Shown: positions 1 to 6,958 of the stretch, in pieces
How positions within the stretch are numbered: the stretch's first letter is position 1
Layout of the letters: every line of letters begins with the position of its first letter
Assembly: GCA_045613165.1 (NCBI GenBank)
Contig: JAZLAK010000122.1
Location: forward strand, 1 to 15,792
Length of the DNA: 15,792 nt
Origin: UMGS1124 sp045613165
GTDB lineage: Bacteria > Bacillota_I > Bacilli_A > RF39 > UBA660
Reading direction: 5' to 3'
Notes under the pieces: generated by a model
What the model was told of the DNA's origin: nothing
Databases searched by the model: none
Seen by the model: the letters and a program-made list of their open reading frames with translations, nothing else
Translations under genes and position numbers: made by a program

Positions 1-48
1 TCTTTTTTTTATTTTATAATTATGATAAAATTACTTTGGAGATAATTT

Positions 49-1239
49 ATGAAAAAAAATATAAGATTAAACTTTATACAATTAGCTATTATAGTTTCAA
101 TACCTACATTAATTATGTCTATTATAAGTGGTTCGTTAATTTTTAATAGATTAAATAGTGGTAAAGTAACAACTACTAATAATAAATATGTAAATGAATT
201 TATAAGTACTTATAATAAATTATTAGATGAGTATTATGAAGATTTAGATGAAAATAAATTGGTAGATGCTGCAATTAATGGTATGCTTTCATATACTGGA
301 GATGATTATACTATTTATATGAATGAAGATGCTACTGAATCTTTAAATGAAAAGTTAGAAGGTACTTATGAAGGTGTAGGTATAAGAATAAGTTTAAATG
401 ATAATAATGAAATATATATTTATGAAGTATTTGATAATTCACCTGCTAAAACTGCTGGAATGCTAGTTGGAGATATTTTATTATCAATAAATGGTGAAGA
501 ATTAGTAGGTAAATCTACAGAAGAAGCTTCTTTGATAATACAAAACAGTAAAGATACTAAGTTTGTTATTGGGGTAAAGCGTAATGGAGAAATATTATCT
601 TTTGAGGTTGAAAGAAAAACATTAATAGTACCTGCTATAAGTAGTTCAATAAAAGAAATAAATGGTAGAAAAATAGGTTATATTTATTTAGAAACTTTTT
701 CGAATACTCTTGATACACAAGTTGAGTCTACTTTGTTGAGTATGGAAAGTGCTGGTATTGAATCTTTAATTATAGATGTAAGATATAATACTGGTGGATA
801 TTTATCTAGTTGTACAAATATTATAGAGTTATTTTTAGAAAAAGATAAGTTAATGTACACAATAAAATCTAAGAAAGATAGTACTGATTATAAAGATACT
901 ACTGATACAAAAAGAAATTATCCAATTGTTGTTTTAATAAATGGAAGTAGTGCAAGTGCAAGTGAAATTTTAGCTAGTTCTTTGAAGTATAGTTATGGTG
1001 CTACTATTGTTGGTACTAAAAGTTATGGTAAAGGTAAAGTTCAAACAACTGGTACATTAGATGATGGAACTATGATTAAATATACTTCTGCTCGTTGGTT
1101 TATGCCAAATGGAGAGTGCATTGATGAAAAAGGCTTAGAGCCTGATGTGAAAATTGAATTGAGTGAAGATTATAAAAATAATCCTATTGAGGAAAATGAT
1201 AATCAATTAAATGAAGCCTTAAAAATATTGTCAAATTAG
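49..1239 (+). CDS. S41-family C-terminal processing protease with PDZ domain (CtpA/CtpB type)
   Basis: This is a carboxy-terminal processing serine protease anchored in the membrane and acting outside the cytoplasmic membrane. Residues 9-32 form one hydrophobic segment (uncleaved signal or anchor). A PDZ domain spans about 100-185 and the S41 catalytic domain about 205-370. The catalytic dyad reads S303 in the SASASE motif and K328 in GKGKVQ, 25 residues apart, with Q332 four residues further on; Bacillus CtpB has the same S-K-Q spacing. At 396 residues it lacks the C-terminal peptidoglycan-binding extension of the longer Bacillus enzymes. A TTTGGAGAT ribosome binding site sits 6-7 bases before the ATG. 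In B. subtilis CtpB works in the forespore-to-mother-cell sigma-K checkpoint. Here the gene lies directly upstream of spo0A, the place spoIVB usually holds. Family assignment is firm; a sporulation role is inferred from position only. Confidence 0.93.
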   Translation: MKKNIRLNFIQLAIIVSIPTLIMSIISGSLIFNRLNSGKVTTTNNKYVNEFISTYNKLLDEYYEDLDENKLVDAAINGMLSYTGDDYTIYMNEDATESLNEKLEGTYEGVGIRISLNDNNEIYIYEVFDNSPAKTAGMLVGDILLSINGEELVGKSTEEASLIIQNSKDTKFVIGVKRNGEILSFEVERKTLIVPAISSSIKEINGRKIGYIYLETFSNTLDTQVESTLLSMESAGIESLIIDVRYNTGGYLSSCTNIIELFLEKDKLMYTIKSKKDSTDYKDTTDTKRNYPIVVLINGSSASASEILASSLKYSYGATIVGTKSYGKGKVQTTGTLDDGTMIKYTSARWFMPNGECIDEKGLEPDVKIELSEDYKNNPIEENDNQLNEALKILSN

Positions 1240-1262
1240 TTTTCGACAATATTTTTCTTTTG
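1221..1262 (+). terminator. Rho-independent terminator overlapping the protease stop codon
   Basis: A 12-base inverted repeat pairs 1221-1232 (ending in TATTGTC) with 1245-1256 (starting GACAATA). The 12-base loop contains the TAG stop codon at 1237-1239, and a T-rich tail follows. The right side also carries the perfect Spo0A box at 1242-1248, so this stretch may serve two roles. Confidence 0.75.
1242..1248 (-). promoter_or_regulatory. Perfect Spo0A box (0A box) upstream of spo0A
   Basis: TTCGACA on the plus strand is TGTCGAA on the minus strand, an exact match to the consensus DNA site of Spo0A, and it is flanked by A/T as in strong sites. It lies 118 bases before the spo0A start. In B. 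subtilis spo0A is autoregulated through such boxes. The overlap with the terminator hairpin of the gene before is the main reason for doubt. Confidence 0.55.
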
Positions 1263-1327
1263 TTGACAAATATTTACAGTACTTTACAAAATATTTTCTT
1301 TCTATTTGTCGTTTACTATACTATAAT
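1262..1327 (+). promoter_or_regulatory. spo0A promoter region with 10-bp-phased 0A-like repeats
   Basis: Three related heptamers, GTTGACA (1262-1268), ATTTACA (1272-1278) and CTTTACA (1282-1288), repeat exactly every 10 bases. They are also in phase with the perfect box ending at 1248. Their complements resemble weak 0A boxes (TGTCAAC, TGTAAAT). A further partial box, TGTCGTT, is at 1307-1313. A TATAAT at 1322-1327 is the best -10 element, 39 bases before the ATG, with no good -35 at 16-18 bases. Lack of a -35 is common at activator-dependent promoters. TTGACA and TTTACA also resemble -35 hexamers, so more than one start point is possible. Confidence 0.45.
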
Positions 1328-1365
1328 TAGATTGCGTGCAGTAATTAGAGGAGAGAAAAATAATT

Positions 1366-2115
1366 ATGAAAAATAAAATACGTGTAGTACTTGTTGATTC
1401 AGATAATGAACAACTTAGAAGTATTGAGAAGTATTTTAGTAATCACGCAGTAATTGATATTATTAGAACTTATAATGATGGTTTAAGTGCTATAAATTAT
1501 ATTAGAGAAAATAGTAATAAATTTGATTTAGTTATAATGGATTTGTTATTATCTAATAAAGATGGTTTAAGCATTATAAAAGACATGAGAGATAATAATA
1601 TTAATAAAAACATAATAGTTTTAACAGGATATAATTCATTAGAAATAGTTAAACAAGTTAGTTTATATAATGTAAATTATTTTATGTTAAAACCATTTGA
1701 TTTAAAAGATTTAGAATATCAAGTATTAAATATAAGAGAAAATCAATCTTGTATTGTTGATAAAAATAAAGAATTACAAACAAGTATTACAAGTTTGTTA
1801 CATTCATTAGGTGTTCCTTCACATATAAAAGGGTATGAGTACATCAGAGAAGGTATAGGTTTAATGTATAATAATCCTAAAATGTTAGGAGCTATAACAA
1901 AGGAAATGTATCCTGAAATAGCAGTTAAATATAATACTACTAGTAGTCGTGTTGAACGAGCTATAAGGCATGCGATTGAAGTTAGTTGGTCTAGAGGTGA
2001 CTATGATTTGATGGAAGAAGTATTTGGTCATAGTGTTGACTATGATAGAGCTAAACCTACTAATTCAGAGTTCATTGCTACTTTAGCTGATAAATTAAGA
2101 TTAGAAACAAGATAG
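1366..2115 (+). CDS. spo0A: Sporulation master response regulator Spo0A
   Basis: Spo0A is the phosphorelay-activated DNA-binding regulator that commits the cell to sporulation. The receiver domain covers about residues 4-125, with phosphoacceptor D59, T87 and K109, each offset by three from the B. subtilis D56/T84/K106 set. The acidic pocket reads D11-S12-D13 rather than the usual adjacent pair. A linker leads into the Spo0A-specific DNA-binding domain (about 135-245). It opens with SLLHSLGVPSHIKGYEYIREG and contains the diagnostic recognition region around SSRVERAIRHAIEVSWSRG (193-211). Length is 249 residues against 267 in B. subtilis. A GAGGAGAG ribosome binding site precedes the ATG. TAG is followed at once by an in-frame TGA. 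No terminator separates it from the Clp gene 60 bases downstream, so the two are probably co-transcribed. Confidence 0.97.
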   Translation: MKNKIRVVLVDSDNEQLRSIEKYFSNHAVIDIIRTYNDGLSAINYIRENSNKFDLVIMDLLLSNKDGLSIIKDMRDNNINKNIIVLTGYNSLEIVKQVSLYNVNYFMLKPFDLKDLEYQVLNIRENQSCIVDKNKELQTSITSLLHSLGVPSHIKGYEYIREGIGLMYNNPKMLGAITKEMYPEIAVKYNTTSSRVERAIRHAIEVSWSRGDYDLMEEVFGHSVDYDRAKPTNSEFIATLADKLRLETR

Positions 2116-2134
2116 TGAATAAAATATAAATTTT

Positions 2135-2169
2135 ATCCTCATTATAATCATAAGATTTATAAGGAGGAT
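2135..2169 (+). promoter_or_regulatory. Clp gene ribosome binding site with a possible sequestering stem
   Basis: The strong site AAGGAGGA (2161-2168) sits 7 bases before the ATG at 2176. ATCCTC at 2135-2140 is the exact complement of GAGGAT at 2164-2169, so a 6-bp stem with a 23-base loop could cover the ribosome binding site. A TATAAT at 2143-2148 lies in the loop but has no matching -35. The pairing may be chance. Confidence 0.25.
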
Positions 2170-2175
2170 TTTTTA

Positions 2176-4035
2176 ATGGATAAAAATAGTAAGGATTGTG
2201 TAAAAGAGTATTTAAAATTAGCAGAGAGAGAAATGTTGAAGTTAAATCATCCGTATGTAGGTAGTGAACATTTGATTTTAGCATTATTAAAAAATAAAGA
2301 AATTATAAGTATATGTGATGAATATAATTTGACTTATGAACTTTTTAAAAGTGAATTAATTAATATAATTGGTACATCAAATGTAAAGTCTACAACTATT
2401 TTACATACTCCTTTATTAAAGAGTATAATTAATGATGCAAAGATTGACGCTAAAGAAAATAATAAAGGTATAGTTACTCCATATCATTTGATGATAAGTG
2501 TTTTAGAAAGTGGAGATGGTATTGGTGTTAGAATTCTTATAAGTTTGGGTATAGATTTAGAAGGAATTTATAAAGAGTTGAAAAAAAGTTTTAATCCTAT
2601 ATTTAATACATTGAGTAAGTATGCATATGATATGTCTAATAATGATACTGTTTTAGTAGGTAGAGATATTGAATTAGATCAAATAGTAGAAATATTGTTA
2701 AGAAAAAATAAAAATAATCCTTTATTAGTTGGTGAGGCCGGCGTTGGTAAAACTGCATTAGTAGAAGCGTTAGCTACGAAAATAAATAAAGATGAATATT
2801 TAGAATTAAAAGGTTATAAAGTTTTTAATTTAGATATGTCTTTGTTGCTTTCTGGAAGTAAATATAGAGGAGACTTTGAAGAAAGATTAAATTCAGTTAT
2901 TAAAGAAGTTATTGAAAATGGGAAAATCATATTATTTATAGATGAGATACATACAATTATGAGTGCTGGAGGCAGTGAAGGAGCAATTGATGCTGCTAAT
3001 ATTTTGAAACCATATTTATCTAAAGGTGATTTAAAAATAATTGGTGCTACTACAACTAATGAGTATGATAAATATATTTCTAAAGATAAAGCTTTAGTAA
3101 GAAGATTTGATATAGTGAATGTGAGTGAACCTAATTTAAAGATGGTAAAAGATATTCTTTATAAAGTTAAAGATAAATATAAAAAATATCATAATATAAC
3201 TATTACTAAAAATAATCTTGATATGATTATTGATTATTCTAATAAATTTATTGTTGATAAAAAGAATCCTGATAAAACTATAGATGTTTTAGATAGTGTA
3301 TGTTCTTTAGTTAAAAATAGTGGTAAAAAAATAATATCCGAAAGTGATATAGAATGTGTAATAGGTAGAAAGATAAATAGAAAATTGAAGTTTAATAAAG
3401 AAATAATATTAAATAATTTATCGAATAAAGTTTATGGTCAAAAAGAAGTTATGAGTGAAATATTAAATATTATAGAGAGTGAAGGTTTTAAAAGTATTTT
3501 ATTATTGGGTGGTATAGGAGTAGGGAAAACATTAAGTGTTAAAGAACTTAGTAGTGAGTTGGGTATGGATTTAGTGCATGTAGATATGAGTGAATTTTCA
3601 AATTATTATAGTTTTAATAATGTTTATAGCGGTGAAAATAGTTTATATTCTAAATTAAAGAATAATAGTATTATTTTTTTTGATAATATAGAAAAGTGTA
3701 ATATAAACGTTTTAAATATTTTAATGAAAATAATTGATGAAAAAAAGATAAAAGATAAAGCAATAGATAATTGTATAGTATTTTTAAGTGCTACTAATAA
3801 AGTTAAATATAATATAGGTTTTAGTAGATGTATAGATAGTGTTTATTATGATAAGAAAGAAATATTAGACAGTGTTGATTATGTTGTTAAGTTTAATGAT
3901 ATATGTGAAGAAGATGTTAATAAGTATATAGAATATAATGGAATAAAAAATTTTGATATAGCTATGTGTGATTATAAGAATTATGGTTTTAGGGGTGTTA
4001 AAATAAGTTTAAATAGTAAAAATATAATTAAATAA
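2176..4035 (+). CDS. ClpA/ClpC-like AAA+ ATPase with degenerate second ATPase domain
   Basis: This is a double-ring Clp/Hsp100 unfoldase of the kind that feeds ClpP. The Clp N-domain (two repeats) spans 10-140. D1 is complete: Walker A GEAGVGKT 186-193, Walker B with D256/E257, and RR 309-310. The stretch joining D1 to D2 is short and ClpA-like, with no coiled-coil M-domain. D2 keeps Walker A (GGIGVGKT 445-452), a pore tyrosine (Y484) and a sensor-2-like YGFR (603-606). Its Walker B, however, reads D503-N504 instead of D-E, and the usual FLNRID arginine region reads ILDSVD. An IGF tripeptide at 547-549 is placed like the ClpP-docking loop. At 619 residues it is well short of ClpA (758) or ClpC (about 810). 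It follows spo0A directly, with no ctsR-mcsA-mcsB operon. Clp family is certain; ClpC versus a dedicated paralog is open. Confidence 0.85.
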   Translation: MDKNSKDCVKEYLKLAEREMLKLNHPYVGSEHLILALLKNKEIISICDEYNLTYELFKSELINIIGTSNVKSTTILHTPLLKSIINDAKIDAKENNKGIVTPYHLMISVLESGDGIGVRILISLGIDLEGIYKELKKSFNPIFNTLSKYAYDMSNNDTVLVGRDIELDQIVEILLRKNKNNPLLVGEAGVGKTALVEALATKINKDEYLELKGYKVFNLDMSLLLSGSKYRGDFEERLNSVIKEVIENGKIILFIDEIHTIMSAGGSEGAIDAANILKPYLSKGDLKIIGATTTNEYDKYISKDKALVRRFDIVNVSEPNLKMVKDILYKVKDKYKKYHNITITKNNLDMIIDYSNKFIVDKKNPDKTIDVLDSVCSLVKNSGKKIISESDIECVIGRKINRKLKFNKEIILNNLSNKVYGQKEVMSEILNIIESEGFKSILLLGGIGVGKTLSVKELSSELGMDLVHVDMSEFSNYYSFNNVYSGENSLYSKLKNNSIIFFDNIEKCNINVLNILMKIIDEKKIKDKAIDNCIVFLSATNKVKYNIGFSRCIDSVYYDKKEILDSVDYVVKFNDICEEDVNKYIEYNGIKNFDIAMCDYKNYGFRGVKISLNSKNIIK

Positions 4036-4056
4036 CTCTTTATAGAGTTTTTTTTT
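4034..4056 (+). terminator. Rho-independent terminator after the Clp gene
   Basis: AACTCT (4034-4039) pairs with AGAGTT (4044-4049) around a TTAT loop, followed by a run of nine Ts. The stem starts inside the TAA stop codon. Confidence 0.85.
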
Positions 4057-4060
4057 AGTT

Positions 4061-4069
4061 TGTGATAAT
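4061..4069 (+). promoter_or_regulatory. Possible extended -10 promoter for cysS
   Basis: TGTGATAAT fits an extended -10 (TG, one base, then GATAAT) just after the Clp terminator and 23 bases before the cysS ATG. There is no clear -35. The only sequence available for a promoter here is the 36-base gap between the T-tract and the gene. Confidence 0.35.
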
Positions 4070-4092
4070 ATATTTAGTAAGGGAGTGGTATT

Positions 4093-5481
4093 ATGAAATT
4101 CTATAATACATTAACTAGAAAAGTTGAGGAGTTTGTTCCTAGAAATAAAGATTGTGTTACAATGTATACTTGTGGACCAACTGTGTATCATTATGCTCAT
4201 ATAGGTAATTTAAGAACTTATATAATGGAAGATGTTTTAGAAAAAACTTTAAATTATATTGGTTATAATGTTAAGAGAGTAATGAATATAACCGATGTAG
4301 GACATTTAAGTAGTGATGCTGATACCGGTGAAGATAAGATGCTTAAGGGAGCTAAAAGAGAAAATAAAACAGTTCTTGAGATAGCTGAATATTATACTGA
4401 TGAATTTAAAAAAGATGCTCAAAAATTAAATATTAAATGGCCTGAAATTGTAGTTCCTGCTACTAGTTTAATAGATGATTATATAAAATTTATTGAAAAG
4501 TTAGAAAAACATGGTTTTGCTTATTTTAAAAATGGTAATGTTTATTTTGATACTTCAAAATTAAATGATTATTATGTTTTAACTAATCATACTGAAGATT
4601 CTTTAATGAGTGCAGTTAGAGAAGATGTTGAGTTAGATGAAAACAAAAAAAATAAAACTGATTTTGTATTATGGTTTACTAAATCCAAATTTGATTCTCA
4701 AGAGTTAAAATGGGATTCTCCTTGGGGTGTAGGATATCCTGGATGGCATATTGAATGTTCTTGTATTTCTTTAAAATATTTAGGTGAGTATTTGGATATA
4801 CATTGTGGTGGTGTTGATAATATTTTTCCACATCATACAAATGAAATCGCTCAAACTGAAAGCTTTATAGGACATAAATGGTGTAATTATTGGTTTCATC
4901 CTGAACATTTAAATGATGCGACTGGTAAGATGAGTAAGAGTAAGGGAGAGTTTTTAACTGTTACTTTATTAGAATCTAAAGGTTATAATCCGCTTGCTTA
5001 TAGGTTATTCTGTTTACAATCTCATTATCATAAACAATTAGTATTTAGTTATGAAAATATGGATGTTGCTGAAAATGTATATAAAAAATTAATAAATAAG
5101 ATTAGTTCAATAACAGCTGAAGGTGAATTAGATAAAGAAATTTTTGATAAGTATAATAATAAATTTATTGAATGTTTAAGTAATGATTTAAACACAGCTA
5201 ATGCTATAACTGTTTTATATGAGGTTTTAAAAGATGATATTAATGGTACAACTAAGTTAGAAATCATTAAATCTTTTGATAAAGTTTTAAGTTTAAATTT
5301 AATTCAAGAAAACGAATTAAGTGATAGACATGAGTATATTATGTCTAAAATAGAAGAAAGAAAAATTGCTAAAATGAATAAAGATTTTAGTTTAGCAGAT
5401 AATATTAGAGAAGAATTAGCTAAAGAAGGAATTATATTAGTTGATACTAGAGAAGGTACAACTTATAAATTGGAGGATTAG
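4093..5481 (+). CDS. cysS: Cysteinyl-tRNA synthetase
   Basis: A class I aminoacyl-tRNA synthetase that charges tRNA-Cys in the cytoplasm. The HIGH-type motif is HIGN at 36-39 and the KMSKS loop is exact at 279-283. The zinc site that selects cysteine is complete: C27, C222, H247 and E251, matching E. coli C28/C209/H234/E238. Also present are CGPTVYHYAHIGN and RVMNITDVGH. The C-terminal helical DALR-type region includes the RKIAKMNKDFSLADNIREEL segment typical of CysRS. Length (462) is normal. GGGAGTGG gives a ribosome binding site before the ATG. The next gene starts two bases after this stop, so the pair is translationally coupled. No T-box leader fits in the short upstream gap. Confidence 0.98.
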   Translation: MKFYNTLTRKVEEFVPRNKDCVTMYTCGPTVYHYAHIGNLRTYIMEDVLEKTLNYIGYNVKRVMNITDVGHLSSDADTGEDKMLKGAKRENKTVLEIAEYYTDEFKKDAQKLNIKWPEIVVPATSLIDDYIKFIEKLEKHGFAYFKNGNVYFDTSKLNDYYVLTNHTEDSLMSAVREDVELDENKKNKTDFVLWFTKSKFDSQELKWDSPWGVGYPGWHIECSCISLKYLGEYLDIHCGGVDNIFPHHTNEIAQTESFIGHKWCNYWFHPEHLNDATGKMSKSKGEFLTVTLLESKGYNPLAYRLFCLQSHYHKQLVFSYENMDVAENVYKKLINKISSITAEGELDKEIFDKYNNKFIECLSNDLNTANAITVLYEVLKDDINGTTKLEIIKSFDKVLSLNLIQENELSDRHEYIMSKIEERKIAKMNKDFSLADNIREELAKEGIILVDTREGTTYKLED

Positions 5482-5483
5482 TA

Positions 5484-6155
5484 ATGGATAATATGGGGTT
5501 ATATTTCTTGGCGCTTATTATACCAATGATTGCACAAATTTATGTTACATCAAATTATAATAAGTATAAAAGAATTAACAATGATAAAAAAATGACTGGC
5601 TTTGATGTTGCACGTATGATTTTAGATAAAAATGGTCTAAATAATATGTACGTAGTTGAAACTAAGGGTAATTTAACTGATCATTATGATCCTAAAAGAA
5701 AAACAATAAAATTATCAAGCGAAGTATTTCATGGTAGTAGTATTGCAGCAATGTCTGTTGCAGCTCATGAAGTAGGGCATGCTTTACAAGATAAAGATGG
5801 ATATTTCTTTATGAGAGTTAGAAGTTTTATATTTCCTATCGTTAATCTTGGGACTAAATTTGCTTATGTTGTATTAATTATTGGTTTAATAGCTAATATG
5901 ATGGATTTAATTTGGACTGGTATTTTATTAGTAGGACTAGGTTTATTATTTCAATTAGTAACTTTACCAGTTGAATTTGATGCTAGTAAAAGAGCGTTAA
6001 AAGAGTTAGAGAATAATATAGTAGTTCCTAGTGCTGATATAAAAGGTACAAAATCTATGTTAACTGCTGCTGCTATGACATATGTAGCTGGAGTATTATC
6101 AAGTGCTTTAGAAATATTGAGATTAATCCTTATATTTACTAATAATAGGGATTAA
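5484..6155 (+). CDS. Membrane zinc metallopeptidase, YugP family
   Basis: This is an integral-membrane neutral zinc peptidase of the YugP type (Zn_peptidase_2). Its substrate is unknown. The zinc motif HEVGH is at 95-99 in the conserved context AAHEVGHALQ. A downstream LPVEFDASKRAL segment (161-172) supplies the likely third ligand E164. Membrane segments lie near 5-22, 116-138, 143-162 and 195-218, which brackets the catalytic segment as in the family. Length 223 is typical. The ATG is set by a GGAGG ribosome binding site inside the last codons of cysS, with only two bases between the genes. The link to cysS is probably just shared expression. Family call is firm; physiological role is not known. 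Confidence 0.92.
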   Translation: MDNMGLYFLALIIPMIAQIYVTSNYNKYKRINNDKKMTGFDVARMILDKNGLNNMYVVETKGNLTDHYDPKRKTIKLSSEVFHGSSIAAMSVAAHEVGHALQDKDGYFFMRVRSFIFPIVNLGTKFAYVVLIIGLIANMMDLIWTGILLVGLGLLFQLVTLPVEFDASKRALKELENNIVVPSADIKGTKSMLTAAAMTYVAGVLSSALEILRLILIFTNNRD

Positions 6156-6165
6156 ATCTCTTTTT
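6147..6165 (+). terminator. Weak rho-independent terminator at the metallopeptidase stop
   Basis: AGGGAT (6147-6152) pairs with ATCTCT (6156-6161), including one G-T pair. The three-base loop is exactly the TAA stop codon (6153-6155). A short run of Ts follows. The stem is short, so termination may be partial. Confidence 0.5.
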
Positions 6166-6193
6166 GTATGTAAATAAAATGTATATATAAAAG

Positions 6194-6230
6194 TAATTGT
6201 TTTGCAATTATAAAATCTTAATATTACAAT
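6194..6230 (+). promoter_or_regulatory. Small hairpin and weak promoter candidate in the 95-bp gap
   Basis: TAATTG (6194-6199) and CAATTA (6205-6210) form an inverted repeat. TTGCAA (6202-6207) and TACAAT (6225-6230) are 17 bases apart and could be -35 and -10. Transcription would then start almost at the ribosome binding site, which makes this weak. Confidence 0.25.
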
Positions 6231-6250
6231 TAAAATAGAGGTGGATGCTA

Positions 6251-6958
6251 ATGTCATATAATTATATGGATAGAGAAGAATATGAAAAATATAATAGATT
6301 TGCATCAAGTAGTGTTCGTTCAAAGGGAGCAGAAACAATTAGTGGAGCTAAAAAAGGGACTAAGAGAACTTCTAAAGAAAAACATGATTTAAAAGTTAAA
6401 AAAATTAAAAAAGCAGCATCTAAATTTTTAATCGTAGTAATGTTAATACTTGGTTTGGTTAAAGGTGTAGATTTTACTATTGACCATGTTAGCAGACATA
6501 TTGCATATAAAAATGCATTAGAAGATTTTAGGCCAAAATTAGTTCAATATTTAACTGAAGCTGATGTGGATTTTGTCGTTTCTAAAGAAAATGGAATAGT
6601 AATTTTAGATAATAATTTAGAAAATTACCAAAAATTACAAACTACTTTATCAGAAAAAGTTGGTTTATCTAGTCATGAATCAGCTTATGTTTTAGATGGA
6701 ATTTGTGGTGAGGACGCTTTCGAAAAAAGTGTACAGGCAATGGGTTATGATGATGGTGATGAATTCTTAAGAGACAATTATCCTAGTGGCCCTTTATCAA
6801 GTAGTGGTAGTACATTATTAGCTAAATATCCAGATAAGAAAAAATTTAAGAATAATCAAGAAGTTTCGGTTTATAAAAAGATTACTGAGTCTCAAGCGAA
6901 AGATGAGGCAAGAGTACAAGAATATTTAGAGGCTAAAGAAAAAGGAATGAGTAAATAA
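6251..6958 (+). CDS. Unknown single-pass membrane protein
   Basis: I do not recognise this 235-residue protein. The first 57 residues are hydrophilic and strongly basic (a lysine-rich stretch at about 34-57). One membrane segment lies at 58-77, followed by an acidic, mostly helical-looking domain (about 80-235). Positive charge before the segment suggests a cytoplasmic N-terminus and an outer C-terminal domain. It contains a single cysteine (C152) and a glycine/serine-rich stretch (PSGPLSSSGS, 178-187). An in-frame ATG at 6245 abuts the GAGGTGG ribosome binding site (6238-6244), so I use the ATG at 6251, six bases from it. The stop overlaps the start of the DUF1292 gene by one base, so the two form a unit. 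Weak terminators precede and follow the unit. Confidence 0.8.
   Translation: MSYNYMDREEYEKYNRFASSSVRSKGAETISGAKKGTKRTSKEKHDLKVKKIKKAASKFLIVVMLILGLVKGVDFTIDHVSRHIAYKNALEDFRPKLVQYLTEADVDFVVSKENGIVILDNNLENYQKLQTTLSEKVGLSSHESAYVLDGICGEDAFEKSVQAMGYDDGDEFLRDNYPSGPLSSSGSTLLAKYPDKKKFKNNQEVSVYKKITESQAKDEARVQEYLEAKEKGMSK

Noticed and set aside
1263..1291. TTGACA at 1263-1268 as a simple housekeeping promoter for spo0A
   Set aside because: No -10-like hexamer lies 16-18 bases downstream (the sequence there is ACAAAA), so it does not form a normal sigma-A promoter.
2119..2136. AT-only inverted repeat after spo0A
   Set aside because: ATAAAAT and ATTTTAT can pair, but with no G-C pair and no T-tract it would not terminate transcription.
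2078..2284. Minus-strand open frame of 68 codons across the spo0A-Clp junction
   Set aside because: It runs antisense to the end of spo0A and the start of the Clp gene, is low-complexity in composition and has no convincing ribosome binding site. I take it as a by-product of AT-rich coding DNA.
4036..4092. Possible T-box or other leader RNA before cysS
   Set aside because: The gap is only 57 bases and mostly occupied by the Clp terminator. No T-box sequence or stem I is possible.
5049..5267. Minus-strand open frame inside cysS
   Set aside because: It lies entirely within the well-conserved cysS coding sequence on the other strand, with no ribosome binding site and no recognisable product.
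6123..6338. Minus-strand open frame across the metallopeptidase terminator
   Set aside because: It overlaps two supported plus-strand genes and a terminator, and its composition is not protein-like.
6571..6584. TGTCGTT-like Spo0A site
   Set aside because: It is inside the coding sequence of the unknown membrane protein, is not a perfect match and has no promoter nearby.
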